A stretch of DNA of 64,000 nucleotides, from NCBI RefSeq assembly GCF_009908285.1, contig NZ_JAAARM010000017.1:1-64000 (forward strand). Direction: 5' to 3'. The position numbers were made by a program, and so were the translations under genes. This stretch comes from Pseudomonas sp. Fl4BN1 (GTDB lineage: Bacteria; Pseudomonadota; Gammaproteobacteria; Pseudomonadales; Pseudomonadaceae). The notes beneath the pieces are model-generated. The model did no database searches. It saw only the letters and a program-made list of their open reading frames with translations, and was not told the DNA's origin. This document shows positions 34,759 to 43,536 of the stretch, in pieces; within the stretch, counting starts at the first letter, position 1; each line of letters opens with the position of its first letter.

Positions 34759-35541
34759 ATGCAAGACCTGCACTCGGCAGCTGAGCTGCCATCCCTGCGC
34801 CGACAGAAAATCCTGCTGCTGCTGGAACGCGACGGCAAGGTCATGGCCACCGAGCTGAGCCGGCATTTCGCGGTCTCCGAAGACACCATCCGCCGCGACC
34901 TGGCGGAGCTGGACGCCGCTGGCCTGGTGCAGCGGGTCCATGGCGGCGCGCTGCCGCGGCCCAAGGACAGCGGCAAGGACTACTTCACCCGGGTCGGTGA
35001 AACCAGCGAGGCGAAAGTGCGCATGGCGCAGTTCGCCGTGCAGTGGGTGCGGGAGGGTCAGACGGTGTTGTTCGATTCCGGCTCCACCACCCTGCATATC
35101 GCCCAGTCCCTGCCGGCGGGCATCAGCCTGACCGCGGTCACCGCCTCGCCGATGATTGCCGTGGCCCTGGCCGAATACCCCAAGGTCAAGGTGATACTTG
35201 CCGGTGGCCAGCTCAACCCGGCAACCCTGTCCGCCAGCGGCCATGAAGCGCTGCGGATGATTCAGGGCATCAAGGCCGACCTGCTGTTCACCGGGGTCTG
35301 CGCGATCCACCCGGAGATCGGCATCAGCTCCCTGCATTTCGACGAGGTGCCGATCAAGCAGGCGATGTTCGACAGCGCCAGCGAGGTCATCGCCGTGACC
35401 ACTGCCGACAAGCTGGGGGCCATGGAGCCCTTTGTCGTGATGCCGTGCAACCGCCTGCACCGGCTGGTGACCGAGCAGGAGGTGCCGGGTGCAGATATCG
35501 AAGGTTATCGACAGTTGGGAATCGAGGTGCTGCAGGTCTGA
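34759..35541 (+). CDS. DeoR/GlpR-family transcriptional regulator
   Basis: Regulator of 260 residues. The N-terminal helix-turn-helix reads RQKILLLLERDGKVMATELS and HFAVSEDTIRRDLAELDAAG, followed by the conserved LVQRVHGGALPR hinge. The C-terminal sensor has the DEDXXT-like phosphosugar site: DSGSTTLHIAQSLP, ILAGGQLNPATL and FTGVCAIHPEIGISS. Members usually repress sugar or nucleoside genes; no such genes adjoin it, so its targets lie elsewhere. Start ATG 34759 lacks a strong ribosome site. Confidence 0.88.
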   Translation: MQDLHSAAELPSLRRQKILLLLERDGKVMATELSRHFAVSEDTIRRDLAELDAAGLVQRVHGGALPRPKDSGKDYFTRVGETSEAKVRMAQFAVQWVREGQTVLFDSGSTTLHIAQSLPAGISLTAVTASPMIAVALAEYPKVKVILAGGQLNPATLSASGHEALRMIQGIKADLLFTGVCAIHPEIGISSLHFDEVPIKQAMFDSASEVIAVTTADKLGAMEPFVVMPCNRLHRLVTEQEVPGADIEGYRQLGIEVLQV

Positions 35542-35551
35542 TCCGGCGGCC

Positions 35552-35719
35552 TTACCAGAGCAGTGTCTGGGCCTGGTCGGCCCAGCGGCACCAGCAGAAA
35601 TCGTTGTCCGGCAGCGACACCAGTTCCAGGGCGGCCTGCAGATCATGGGGCAGCGCCTCGCGGGGCTGATCGGGGTCCAAACCCTGGTGCCGCAGTTGCC
35701 GGGGACGGTGCAATTGCAT
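35552..35719 (-). CDS. 55-residue protein downstream of the nucleotidyltransferase
   Basis: Small gene whose ATG at 35719 lies three bases after the stop of the nucleotidyltransferase gene, with AGGA ten bases upstream. It encodes MQLHRPRQLRHQGLDPDQ and ends DNDFCWCRWADQAQTLLW, with two tryptophans around a CWC. No family recognised. Tight linkage suggests it is a partner of the nucleotidyltransferase. Confidence 0.5.
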   Translation of the reverse strand: MQLHRPRQLRHQGLDPDQPREALPHDLQAALELVSLPDNDFCWCRWADQAQTLLW

Positions 35720-35722
35720 GGG

Positions 35723-36520
35723 TCAATTCCTGGGTGACGGCGGGGTCAGTTCCTGGTTCATCCATTGCGCCATCTGCCGCAAGCGGTCGCTGAAACCGGC
35801 ATCGGCGGGAGTCGTCGCTTCAGCGGTCTGGCGCAGCTCGTCGATGGGACCTGTCATTTCGGGGTTGCGCTGCAGCAACAGCCGCACATGCTCATCCAGG
35901 CTGTGGGGCCAGCTCGGCTCATGTTCTGCGCGCAGCAGGTTGCTGGCGCGAATGAGTTTGCGCGAGGCCTGCCGTTGCAGACGGAGGATTTGCGCGGGCT
36001 GCCGTTCGCGCTCGATGTCGGCGGCATAGTCGTTCAGCACCGCGAAAAAATCGCCGTTCACTGCCAGGGCAATCCTCCGGCTGGGCCTGAAGGGCGCAAA
36101 GCGCAGGCGCAGGTCTTCGCCCCACAGGCAGCGGCAATGGTGCTTGAGCCAGTAGCCCCAGCTGTCGAGATTCTGGGCTGCCAGCACCTGTTCAAGGTGG
36201 CCGATATCGAAATCGATCTTCGACACTAAAGGGTGCCGCGCTTGCAGCGTCTGGCGCAGATTTTCCAAATGCAGGAGCTGGGCGGTATCGGCGGGATCTT
36301 GCAGGACCAGGCACAGGTCGAGGTCGGAGGCCCCGAGTGTGGCCGTGCCACGGGCGACGCTGCCGTACAGGTAGAGGCTGTGCAGCGGTGGGCTGGCGGG
36401 AGCGGTGAGGGCGGCACGCAGCTCGTCGAGCAGGGCGCGGTATTCGGGCTGCAAGGGTGGTTCAGCGGGAAGGGTGATCAAGCCGTCGGCATCGACGCCG
36501 AATGGGTTGTTGGATGGCAT
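35723..36520 (-). CDS. Nucleotidyltransferase-domain protein
   Basis: Protein of 265 residues with a pol-beta-type nucleotidyltransferase core: SLYLYGSVARGTATLGASDL continues to DLCLVL, giving the GS...D-x-D metal site, and a third acid in SKIDFDIGHL. This is the minimal fold shared by antibiotic nucleotidyltransferases and MNT-type AMPylators. The C-terminal half is helical (RLQRQASRKLIRASNLL), possibly a HEPN-like or substrate domain. It is followed three bases later by a 55-residue gene. Substrate unknown. Confidence 0.78.
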   Translation of the reverse strand: MPSNNPFGVDADGLITLPAEPPLQPEYRALLDELRAALTAPASPPLHSLYLYGSVARGTATLGASDLDLCLVLQDPADTAQLLHLENLRQTLQARHPLVSKIDFDIGHLEQVLAAQNLDSWGYWLKHHCRCLWGEDLRLRFAPFRPSRRIALAVNGDFFAVLNDYAADIERERQPAQILRLQRQASRKLIRASNLLRAEHEPSWPHSLDEHVRLLLQRNPEMTGPIDELRQTAEATTPADAGFSDRLRQMAQWMNQELTPPSPRN

Positions 36521-36566
36521 GGGGTGGCCCGTAATACGAGTTCAGCGGCCACCTTAGCAGAGTCTC

Positions 36567-36590
36567 CCCAGGCCGCTGCAGCGGCCTGGG
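36567..36590. terminator. Perfect 24-base palindrome between operons
   Basis: CCCAGGCCGCTG followed by its exact reverse complement, 16 bases beyond the stop of the minus-strand transporter gene. There is no T-run. It is likely a strong RNA hairpin at the end of the lhg transcript. Confidence 0.55.
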
Positions 36591-36606
36591 AAGGGAGCAG
36601 CCAACC

Positions 36607-37935
36607 TCAGTTCTTGAACGCCGAGTGCTTGCGTCCCTGGTCGCACAGGGCAAACACCACCACCAGCACCGCGGCGACGGCGAGGATGATCACCACGCCA
36701 TCGGTGGAGTGGGTGGCCGAGGCGGTCACCAGGGACAGGGCGCCCAGCGGCGCCAGGCCGCCGGCGATGGCGGTGCCGATCTCGCGCCCGGTGCCGAAGC
36801 CCGAGGAGCGGGTCGCGGTGGGGAACTGGCGGCTGAGGAACGAACCCTGAGGGGCGAACATCATTGGCGCCAGGATGCCGGTGCCGACGCCGATGGCGAT
36901 GTAGATCATCAAGCTTTCGCCGGTGTTGAGCAGGGCCAGGAACGGGTAGGCGAACAGCAGCGAGAACACCCCGCCGAGCACCAGCACGGTCTTGCTGCTC
37001 CACTTGTCGCAGAGCCAGCCGAAGAACGGCACGGCGACAATGGCGATCAGGCTGGCGATGGTCACTGACAGCGATGTCACATGCACGTCGACGCCCTTGT
37101 ACTGGGTCAGGTACGCCAGGGAGAAGGTCTTGAAGATGTAGCTCAAGGCGTTGTAGCCGATGGCCACGAAGAACACTACGCCGAGGCCCTTGAGGTCATT
37201 CTTCAGCAGTGCCTTGAGCGGTGAGACCTGGGCTTTCGGCGCGTCTTTTTTCAGCTCATTGAACTCCGGGGTTTCCGGAATGCTGTTGCGCACCCACAGG
37301 CCGACGGCCACCAGGACGATGCTGCACACGAACGGAATGCGCCAGCCGCCGGCCAGCAGGAACTCGTTGCCGTTGATGGTCAGCAGGTAGATGGTCAGCG
37401 ACGACAGCAGCAGGCCCAGGTTCAACCCCAGTGCCGGCCAGGCACCCTGGCTACCGCGCTTGCCTTCGCTGGCGTGTTCGTAGGAGGTGACTGCGGCGCC
37501 GGACAGTTCCGCGCCGGCCCCCAGGCCCTGGATGATGCGGATCACCACCAGCAGGATCGGCGCCCAGATGCCGATCGAGGCGTAGCTGGGAATCAGGCCG
37601 ATCAGCGCAGTGCACACGCCCATCAGGCAGAAGGTCAGCACCAGGACCTGCTTGCGGCCGAACTTGTCCCCCAGGTAACCGAACAGGATGCCGCCGAAGG
37701 GGCGCGCGATAAAACCGATGGCGAAGGTGGAGAAGGCCATCAGGGTGGCGGTTTTCGGGTCGCTGTTATCGAAGAAGATCTTCGAGAAGACGATGGCCGC
37801 CATGGTGGCGTAGAGGTAGAAGTCGTACCACTCCAGCATCGAGCCGAAGATGGTCGCCGCCGCGACCTTGCGCAGGCGCTTCTTGGTTTGTTGTGGGGTT
37901 TCCGCTGCAGTACTGCCGGTTTCAACTGCGGTCAT
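36607..37935 (-). CDS. MHS-family MFS transporter, likely organic-acid importer
   Basis: Twelve-helix secondary transporter of 442 residues. Diagnostic MFS/MHS motifs are FGSMLEWYDFYLYATMAA at the start, the loop GYLGDKFGRKQVL between helices 2 and 3, and RIIQGLGAGAELSGA in helix 4. The MHS subgroup imports organic acids such as alpha-ketoglutarate, citrate or shikimate. The ATG at 37935 has GAGG nine bases upstream; the ATG at 37944 sits directly on that site and is unlikely. Next to lhgO, so L-2-hydroxyglutarate or a related diacid is a reasonable substrate guess. Confidence 0.88.
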   Translation of the reverse strand: MTAVETGSTAAETPQQTKKRLRKVAAATIFGSMLEWYDFYLYATMAAIVFSKIFFDNSDPKTATLMAFSTFAIGFIARPFGGILFGYLGDKFGRKQVLVLTFCLMGVCTALIGLIPSYASIGIWAPILLVVIRIIQGLGAGAELSGAAVTSYEHASEGKRGSQGAWPALGLNLGLLLSSLTIYLLTINGNEFLLAGGWRIPFVCSIVLVAVGLWVRNSIPETPEFNELKKDAPKAQVSPLKALLKNDLKGLGVVFFVAIGYNALSYIFKTFSLAYLTQYKGVDVHVTSLSVTIASLIAIVAVPFFGWLCDKWSSKTVLVLGGVFSLLFAYPFLALLNTGESLMIYIAIGVGTGILAPMMFAPQGSFLSRQFPTATRSSGFGTGREIGTAIAGGLAPLGALSLVTASATHSTDGVVIILAVAAVLVVVFALCDQGRKHSAFKN

Positions 37936-38090
37936 TCTGTACATCCTCTTGGATCATTGTATTTATTGTCGAGTTGACGCGAGCCATGTCCAGCGCGCCG
38001 AAAAAAGGCGTTGCCGGGGGTGTTGCGGCGGCACGCAGCCCTGCTGGCTGTGCTTGGGCACAGGGCAAGAGCGGCATGGCGCGGGGTGTT

Positions 38091-39284
38091 TCAATCCGCC
38101 TGGAAGATCCGGTCGGCAATCATCGAACCAATTGGAATGGCCGAGGTGGCGGCGGGTGAGGGCGCGTTGCAAACGTGCAACATGCGTGGGGTTTCGGCGA
38201 ACAGGAAGTCGTGCACCAGGCTACCGTCGCGCATCACCGCCTGGGCGCGGATCCCCGCTTCGTAGGGCAGCAGGTCGTCGACTTCCAGGGACGGGCAGTA
38301 CTTGCGGCACTGCTCCAGGTAGCCGGACTTGAACAGCGAGTTCTTCATCTCGGTGGTGCCGGAGCCGAGGTTCTGCCAGATGGTTTTCCAGAACCCGGGG
38401 AAGCTGGCGTACTGCGCCACGTCGCGCCAGTTGATCGAGAACTTCTGGTAGTTCTCGCGGCCCAGGCCCAGCACCGCGTTCGGGCCGACGGTGACGCTGC
38501 CGTCGATCATGCGGGTCAGGTGTACCCCGAGAAACGGCAGCTCGGGGTCGGGAATCGGGTAGATCAGGTGATTGACGATGTCGTTCTTCGACGCTGGCAG
38601 ACGGAAGTACTCGCCACGGAAGGGGATGATCTGGTGGTCGATGCTGATCCCGGCCAGGGTCGCCAGGCGGTCCGATTGCAGGCCGGCGCAGGCCACCAGC
38701 TTCTTCGCCCGCCAGCTACCGCCGTGGGTGCTGACGGTGACGCTGTCGGCGCTTTCCTGGATCGCGGTCACGGTCTGGCTGAGGCAGATTTCGCCACCGT
38801 CGCGGCGGATCACCCGAGCCATGGTGTCGCAGACTTCGCGGTAGTCGACGATGCCGGTGGCGTCGAGGAACAGCCCGCCAAGGCCGACGATGTTCGGTTC
38901 GCGCTGGCGCAGTTGCTCGGCGTCCAGGCGCTCGACCTTCAGGCCGTTCTGTTGCGAGCGCTGGTACAGGGCCTCCATGCGTTGGATTTCCAGGGCGTTG
39001 GAGGCCACCAGGACCTTGCCGCAGACCTCGAACTTGATCCCGTGCTCACTGCAGAACTGCTTGGTGGCCTCGGCGCCGCGCTTGCACAAGTCGGCCTTGA
39101 GGCTGCCTGGCGCGTAGTAGATCCCGGCATGGATCACCCCGCTGTTGTGCCCGGTCTGGTGTTTGGCCAGCACGGTTTCCTTTTCCAGGATGACCAGCGA
39201 CGCGCCGGGCTGGCGCTTGAGGATCTCCATCGCGGTGGCCAGTCCGACGATGCCGCCGCCGATGATGCAAAAGTCATAGATCAT
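38091..39284 (-). CDS. lhgO: L-2-hydroxyglutarate oxidase/dehydrogenase
   Basis: FAD enzyme of 397 residues that oxidises L-2-hydroxyglutarate to 2-oxoglutarate. The N-terminal dinucleotide motif is YDFCIIGGGIVGLATAMEIL, followed by the family hallmark KHQTGHNSGVIHAGIYYAPG and the later IRAQAVMRDGSLVHDF and NAPSPAATSAIPIG. The protein is membrane-associated in relatives and feeds electrons to the respiratory chain. It lies downstream of a GntR-family regulator with a matching operator in between, and upstream of an MHS transporter: a compact catabolic locus. Confidence 0.93.
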   Translation of the reverse strand: MIYDFCIIGGGIVGLATAMEILKRQPGASLVILEKETVLAKHQTGHNSGVIHAGIYYAPGSLKADLCKRGAEATKQFCSEHGIKFEVCGKVLVASNALEIQRMEALYQRSQQNGLKVERLDAEQLRQREPNIVGLGGLFLDATGIVDYREVCDTMARVIRRDGGEICLSQTVTAIQESADSVTVSTHGGSWRAKKLVACAGLQSDRLATLAGISIDHQIIPFRGEYFRLPASKNDIVNHLIYPIPDPELPFLGVHLTRMIDGSVTVGPNAVLGLGRENYQKFSINWRDVAQYASFPGFWKTIWQNLGSGTTEMKNSLFKSGYLEQCRKYCPSLEVDDLLPYEAGIRAQAVMRDGSLVHDFLFAETPRMLHVCNAPSPAATSAIPIGSMIADRIFQAD

Positions 39285-39329
39285 TGTTCTGGGTACCTTG
39301 GATCACATGTTTCAGGTCTGGTTATCAGG

Positions 39330-39340
39330 TTGTCAGACTA
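39330..39340 (-). promoter_or_regulatory. Operator-like site upstream of lhgO
   Basis: TTGTCAGACTA fits the TNGTNNNACNA half-site pattern of FCD-type GntR regulators. It lies 46 bases before lhgO and belongs to a 15-base identical stretch (39324-39338) repeated upstream of the regulator gene at 40143-40157. Confidence 0.7.
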
Positions 39341-39416
39341 ACTAATCCGACAAAACTCTGCAGGCTTGCGCCGGCTCTCAAACGTGCAGCGTGGGGCGTG
39401 AATTTTCTAGCAGTGG

Positions 39417-40127
39417 TTAATCGGTCGTCGGCAGTTCCAGGCCCAGGCGCTTGGCCGATGCGCGCAAGTGAGCATCGGCGCAGGCTGCGGCCGCTTGCCG
39501 GTTGCCATCGGCGATGGCCTGGTACAGCGCCTGGTGTTCCTGGATGGCATCCGCCGAACCGCCTACCTGGGGCAGCGCCGAGTTTTCCCAGGCGGTCTTG
39601 CGGGCACTGGCCAGCTGGCTGCCGAGGAAATCATGGAAAGCCACGAAATAGTCATTCTTGCTGGCTTCGGCGATGGCCCGGTGGAACTCCACATCGGCCA
39701 GGGCGGCGGTTTCCAGGTCGCTGCGTTTGTCGTGCATTTCCTGCAGGGCTCGTTGCATGCGCTGCAGGTCAGCAGCGTCGCGGCGCTGGGCGGCGATCGA
39801 CGCGGCCTGGGTCTCGATCCACAGGCGCATTTCGAACATCTGCGCCAGGTCCGCCAGACGCCCTTGGGTTTGCGGAAAGCGGAAGACGGTGCCGGCCGGG
39901 GTCTTGGAAATGTACGACCCCAGGCCACGGCGGGCGATCAGCACGCCGTCGGCCTTGAGCTGGGCAATGGCTTCACGAATCACCGAGCGGCTGACGTTCA
40001 ACTGCTCGGCGAGCTGCTGTTCAGTGGGCAGGCGTGACTCGGGAGCCAGGCGGCCAGAGTCGATCTCGGTGCGGATGGCATTGACCACGCGCACCACGAG
40101 AGAGTCGGGACGTTGGAGCTCAAGCAT
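39417..40127 (-). CDS. lhgR: GntR/FCD-family regulator, likely LhgR
   Basis: Transcription regulator of 236 residues. Winged helix: SRLPTEQQLAEQLNVSRSVI and REAIAQLKADGVLIARRG. The C-terminal FCD domain has the metal/ligand residues in EMRLWIETQAASIAAQR, DVEFHRAIAEASKNDYF and HQALYQAIADGNRQAA. In Pseudomonas putida a GntR regulator named LhgR represses lhgO and is released by L-2-hydroxyglutarate; the same gene order here supports the name. Two operator-like repeats, one over its own promoter, suggest autoregulation. Confidence 0.8.
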   Translation of the reverse strand: MLELQRPDSLVVRVVNAIRTEIDSGRLAPESRLPTEQQLAEQLNVSRSVIREAIAQLKADGVLIARRGLGSYISKTPAGTVFRFPQTQGRLADLAQMFEMRLWIETQAASIAAQRRDAADLQRMQRALQEMHDKRSDLETAALADVEFHRAIAEASKNDYFVAFHDFLGSQLASARKTAWENSALPQVGGSADAIQEHQALYQAIADGNRQAAAACADAHLRASAKRLGLELPTTD

Positions 40128-40148
40128 GGGGAAACTCAGGTAATCAGG

Positions 40149-40159
40149 TTGTCAGACAA
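40149..40159 (-). promoter_or_regulatory. Perfect operator palindrome upstream of lhgR
   Basis: TTGTCAGACAA is a perfect inverted repeat (TTGTC-A-GACAA) fitting the FCD-GntR consensus. It overlaps the predicted -10 box of the regulator's promoter, which would give simple steric autorepression. Confidence 0.75.
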
Positions 40160-40185
40160 TAGTCGTTGGGATTTTCCGCTGTCAA
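40156..40185 (-). promoter_or_regulatory. Sigma-70 promoter of lhgR
   Basis: On the minus strand a consensus -35 (TTGACA, 40185-40180) is followed after 18 bases by TATTGT (40161-40156). The start of lhgR is 29 bases below the -10. Confidence 0.65.
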
Positions 40186-40233
40186 GAAAAACCAACAAGG
40201 GAAGGGCGGCTGGAGGTCTCCACGGTCAAGGCT

Positions 40234-40761
40234 TCAAGCCGTCAGGTCGCGGTGGAAAATCAGGTCGTCGAAGTCCTCGCCGTTGAGCCGGAAAGCCTGC
40301 TCAACGCGGCGCTCCAGGACAAAACCGCACTTCTCCAGCACATGCTGGGACCCGTGGTTGCCGTCGGTCACGGTGGCCTGGAGTGACTTCAGGCCGAGGC
40401 CTTCCCGTGCATGCTCGATCAATGCCTTGAGCGACTCAGTGGCGACGCCCTTGCCCTGGTGCCGGGAGCGCAACAGGTAGCCGACCTCGGCTTGCGCGGC
40501 GTGCGGCGCGATCATCCGCAGGCCGGTGAAACCCAGTTCTTCGCCACTGTGCCGATCACGGATGACCAGGCACAGCCAGTGTTCGGCGCCGGTGTGCCAG
40601 TGCGGCAGGCGCGAGGCGAAGCGCTCCTCGATCTGCGCCCGGGACAACGGGTCACAGACGTAGCGCAGGGCTTCGGGTTCGTTGTGCAGCGTTAGAAACA
40701 GCTGCCAGTCGTTGCGGGTCAACGGTTGCATGTGCAAGCGATCGGTGTGCAGGTGCAGCAT
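40234..40761 (-). CDS. GNAT N-acetyltransferase, RimJ/RimL type
   Basis: Acetyltransferase of 175 residues. Opening MLHLHTDRLHMQPLTRNDWQ, the catalytic-strand region SGEELGFTGLRMI, the cofactor loop LRSRHQGKGVATESLKALI, and the late HVLEKCGFVLERRVEQAF are typical. Substrate unknown. It is read away from the LysR gene at 40884 with 122 bases between starts, so that regulator may control it. Confidence 0.85.
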   Translation of the reverse strand: MLHLHTDRLHMQPLTRNDWQLFLTLHNEPEALRYVCDPLSRAQIEERFASRLPHWHTGAEHWLCLVIRDRHSGEELGFTGLRMIAPHAAQAEVGYLLRSRHQGKGVATESLKALIEHAREGLGLKSLQATVTDGNHGSQHVLEKCGFVLERRVEQAFRLNGEDFDDLIFHRDLTA

Positions 40762-40883
40762 GAGGCGTTCCTTGTCCTGGCTGGGTTCAGTGCGCTCACT
40801 TTACAAGAGAAAACCCTGACCGCCGCAGTACGGATTTCGCATAAGATTCCAGGCTTGGGTTTTCAGGGATAGGGCAGGTAAAC

Positions 40884-41765
40884 GTGAACTGGGATGATCT
40901 GCGGTTTTTCATTGCGGTTGCCAACGCCAACAACATCACCGATGCAGGACAGGCGCTGAAGGTTTCCGCGTCGACGGTCTCGCGCAAGATCCTGGTGCTG
41001 GAAGAGGCCTTGAACACCTTGCTGTTCTTGAAGACCACCCAGGGGTATTTCCTCACCGAGGCGGGCCACGCCTTGCTGCCCATGGCCCTGGAAGCCGAGG
41101 AGCGCTTCACCCTGATGGCGCGCCAAATGTCCCAGCCCGGCGCACGCATGGCGGGGGTGGTGCGCATCGACTGCCCGGAGCTGATGGGCAGCCACTTGAT
41201 CATTCCGGCCCTGGCGCAGTTTCGTTCGCGGCACCCGCAGATCAGCTTCGATTTCGTCAATAGCGCGCGTTCGGTCAAGCTCACCCAGAGCCACAGTGAC
41301 CTGCTGCTACGCCTGCACCGGCCCGAGGCCGGCAACTTCACCCTGCGCCGGGTCGGCGAGCTGACCCAGGCACTGTTCTGTTCCCCAGGGTATGCCGCCA
41401 TCCATGGCTGCCCCAGCGAGCCTGCGCAGTTGCGCGAGCATGCGCTGATCGGCTGGAACGAGGCCCTGGCCCATCTGCCCCTGGCGCGCTGGCTGGATCG
41501 GCTCAGCGCTGGCCAGCCGTTGTGGATGCGTACCAGCAACCTGGAGGCGCAACTCAAGGCGGTGCAGGCGGACCTGGGGATTGCCGCGTTGCCGGCCTAT
41601 ATCGCTGAGCCCCTGGGGCTGTGCCGAGTGTTGCCAGAGACCCCGGCGCACCGTGCCGACATCTGGCTGCTGCGCAACCTGGCGACCCAGGGCCAGGAGC
41701 GGGTCGATCGGGTGGTGGAATTTCTCTGTGACTTGCTGCAGCGCCAGGCGCTGCACCAAGCGTGA
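40884..41765 (+). CDS. LysR-family transcriptional regulator
   Basis: Regulator of 293 residues starting at GTG 40884 (MNWDDLRFFIAVANANNITD). The helix-turn-helix is ALKVSASTVSRKILVLEEAL, followed by LFLKTTQGYFLTEAGHALLP. The effector domain starts at about residue 90 (GVVRIDCPELMGSHLIIPAL). The sequence style is that of the single-target LysR group. Candidate targets are the divergent acetyltransferase at 40234-40761 and the convergent LysE exporter at 41783. Confidence 0.88.
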   Translation: MNWDDLRFFIAVANANNITDAGQALKVSASTVSRKILVLEEALNTLLFLKTTQGYFLTEAGHALLPMALEAEERFTLMARQMSQPGARMAGVVRIDCPELMGSHLIIPALAQFRSRHPQISFDFVNSARSVKLTQSHSDLLLRLHRPEAGNFTLRRVGELTQALFCSPGYAAIHGCPSEPAQLREHALIGWNEALAHLPLARWLDRLSAGQPLWMRTSNLEAQLKAVQADLGIAALPAYIAEPLGLCRVLPETPAHRADIWLLRNLATQGQERVDRVVEFLCDLLQRQALHQA

Positions 41766-41782
41766 GGGTAGGGCGTCAGCGG

Positions 41783-42403
41783 CTAGGCGCTGCCGTTGCG
41801 CAGGAAGATCCAGATTGCCACCGCCATCAGCATCAGCCCGAACAGGGCATTCTGCGCCACCAGCAGCCTGGGGCGGGCCCGCAGCAGGACCTGCAGGCTG
41901 GAGCCCAGGCAGGCCCAGAGCAGATGACCGAACAGATTCACCGCGATCAGTGCGGCGCTGAGCGTCAGCACTGCGGTGCTGCCCACGTCCGTCCCCGGGC
42001 TGAAGGTGGAGAACATCACCAGCAACATGACCAGGCCCTGCACATTGCCCAGTTGCAGCACCACGCCGTCACGAAACTGCAGGGTCACGGCCCGCTCGCC
42101 AGGCTTGCGCAGGGGCCGCAGCAACAGGCGCAGGCCCAGCCAGAAAATGTACAGGCTGCCGGCGACTCGCAGCCCCCACAGCAGTTGCGGCTGGTTCGCC
42201 AGGCTGTGATACAGCCCCAGCCCCACCAGCAAGGCCAGCAGGAAATAGGTCAGGTCGAGCCCGAGGATAAAGCGCAGAGAACGACGCACGCCGCTCTGGG
42301 CGCCGGAGCTGGCCACCATCAGGTTGCCGGGCCCAGCGCTGAGGGCCATGGGCAGCATGGTGGACAGCCACAGGGGCCAGTTGATGTCGTGGACCGGTAG
42401 CAC
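41783..42403 (-). CDS. LysE/RhtB family exporter
   Basis: Exporter of 206 residues with six hydrophobic helices. The N-terminal motif ALSAGPGNLMVASSGAQSGV is the family signature; further helices are RFILGLDLTYFLLALLVGLG and NLFGHLLWACLGSSLQVLL. Likely an amino-acid or amine efflux pump. It ends 17 bases from the convergent LysR gene. Confidence 0.87.
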   Translation of the reverse strand: MLPVHDINWPLWLSTMLPMALSAGPGNLMVASSGAQSGVRRSLRFILGLDLTYFLLALLVGLGLYHSLANQPQLLWGLRVAGSLYIFWLGLRLLLRPLRKPGERAVTLQFRDGVVLQLGNVQGLVMLLVMFSTFSPGTDVGSTAVLTLSAALIAVNLFGHLLWACLGSSLQVLLRARPRLLVAQNALFGLMLMAVAIWIFLRNGSA

Positions 42404-42529
42404 AGGCGGGGCTCCTTGAAGGCGGTGCGAATTGCACCGGCGCCAGCTTAAGGCGCCGCCGTGGCCGGGGTTACCGCCAGGAATGGAAAGCGGTTTTGCA
42501 CTGGGCAGGCCGCAGGCCGGGGGCGTGTC

Positions 42530-43399
42530 TCAATGCGCTTGCGAGTCGTGCAGTACCCGCTGCAACCACTGGCTGAAACTGCGGGTCAGTGGGCTGTTTT
42601 CGCTGTCGCGGTGAATCAGCCAGGCCCAGGTCGGGCCGCGCACCTGCTGTTCGCACAAGGGTTCCAGCAAACCTTGAGTTCGGGCTTGTTGCGCCAGCAA
42701 CTGGCTCACCAGGGCTATCCCATGGCCAGCGCAGGCGGCGTCCAGCAGCAGCCCGGGGTCGGAGAAATTCAGGCCATTGCTGTGCTGGCCGATGTCCGCG
42801 CCGCCTTCCACCACCCAGTGGCTCCAGTCCATTTCCCGCTCGCCATGCAAGGTGGTCCGCAGCTCCCGGGGCTGGTCCAGCAGCGAGGGGTGGCAGGCCG
42901 GGTACAGGCGGTCGCTGTAGAGCTCCAGGTAACTGCATTCGGCCTGGGCGCTGAGGTCGTCGCGCAGGGTCAGGTCGATGGTCTGGGTGCTCATGTCCGG
43001 CGGGTCGAAGGAGGTGAACAGCCACAGGTCGACTTCCGGGTGCAGGCGGTGGAACTCCCCCAGCCGCGGTAGCAACCAGTGCCGGGCGAACGCCGGGGTG
43101 GTGTTGACCACCAGTTGGTTGGGCTTGCGGTACTGCTCCAGGCGACGGATGCCCACCGCCAGTTGCTGCAGCAACGACTGGGTGGTGCTGCGCAGGTCAT
43201 GCCCGGCATCGGTCAGGCTGACGCTGCGGCCGCTGCGGTAGAACAGCGGCTGTTCGAGGAAGGTTTCCAGGCTGCGGATCTGCTGGCTGATGGCCGATTG
43301 GGTCAGGTGCAGCTCTTCGGCCGCCTTGTGGAAACTGCCCAGGCGCGCGGCCGCTTCAAAGCCTCGCAGGGCGTTCAGGGGAGGCCAGTGTTTTAACAT
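42530..43399 (-). CDS. LysR-family regulator of the agmatine operon (GcvA-like)
   Basis: Regulator of 289 residues. It opens LKHWPPLNALRGFEAAARLG, the GcvA-type start, with helix-turn-helix AAEELHLTQSAISQQIRSLE. It is divergent from the agmatine deiminase gene 137 bases away, so it is the probable activator of that operon. A GATT-N13-AATC inverted repeat at 43400-43420, containing CTAAT, lies just before its own start and is a candidate binding site. In the comparable P. aeruginosa PA14 agu2 locus a divergent regulator controls the operon. Confidence 0.85.
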   Translation of the reverse strand: MLKHWPPLNALRGFEAAARLGSFHKAAEELHLTQSAISQQIRSLETFLEQPLFYRSGRSVSLTDAGHDLRSTTQSLLQQLAVGIRRLEQYRKPNQLVVNTTPAFARHWLLPRLGEFHRLHPEVDLWLFTSFDPPDMSTQTIDLTLRDDLSAQAECSYLELYSDRLYPACHPSLLDQPRELRTTLHGEREMDWSHWVVEGGADIGQHSNGLNFSDPGLLLDAACAGHGIALVSQLLAQQARTQGLLEPLCEQQVRGPTWAWLIHRDSENSPLTRSFSQWLQRVLHDSQAH

Positions 43400-43536
43400 G
43401 ATTGATAAGCTCGGCTAATCAGAATTGCGCTAAATCTATCGTTTGTTGAGTCTTTTTCAAAGCCATAGCATGGGCACTGTTCTTCATTGGTGTTTGTTGG
43501 CTGATAACAAAACCTTAACTGAGAGGTGCGATTTCC

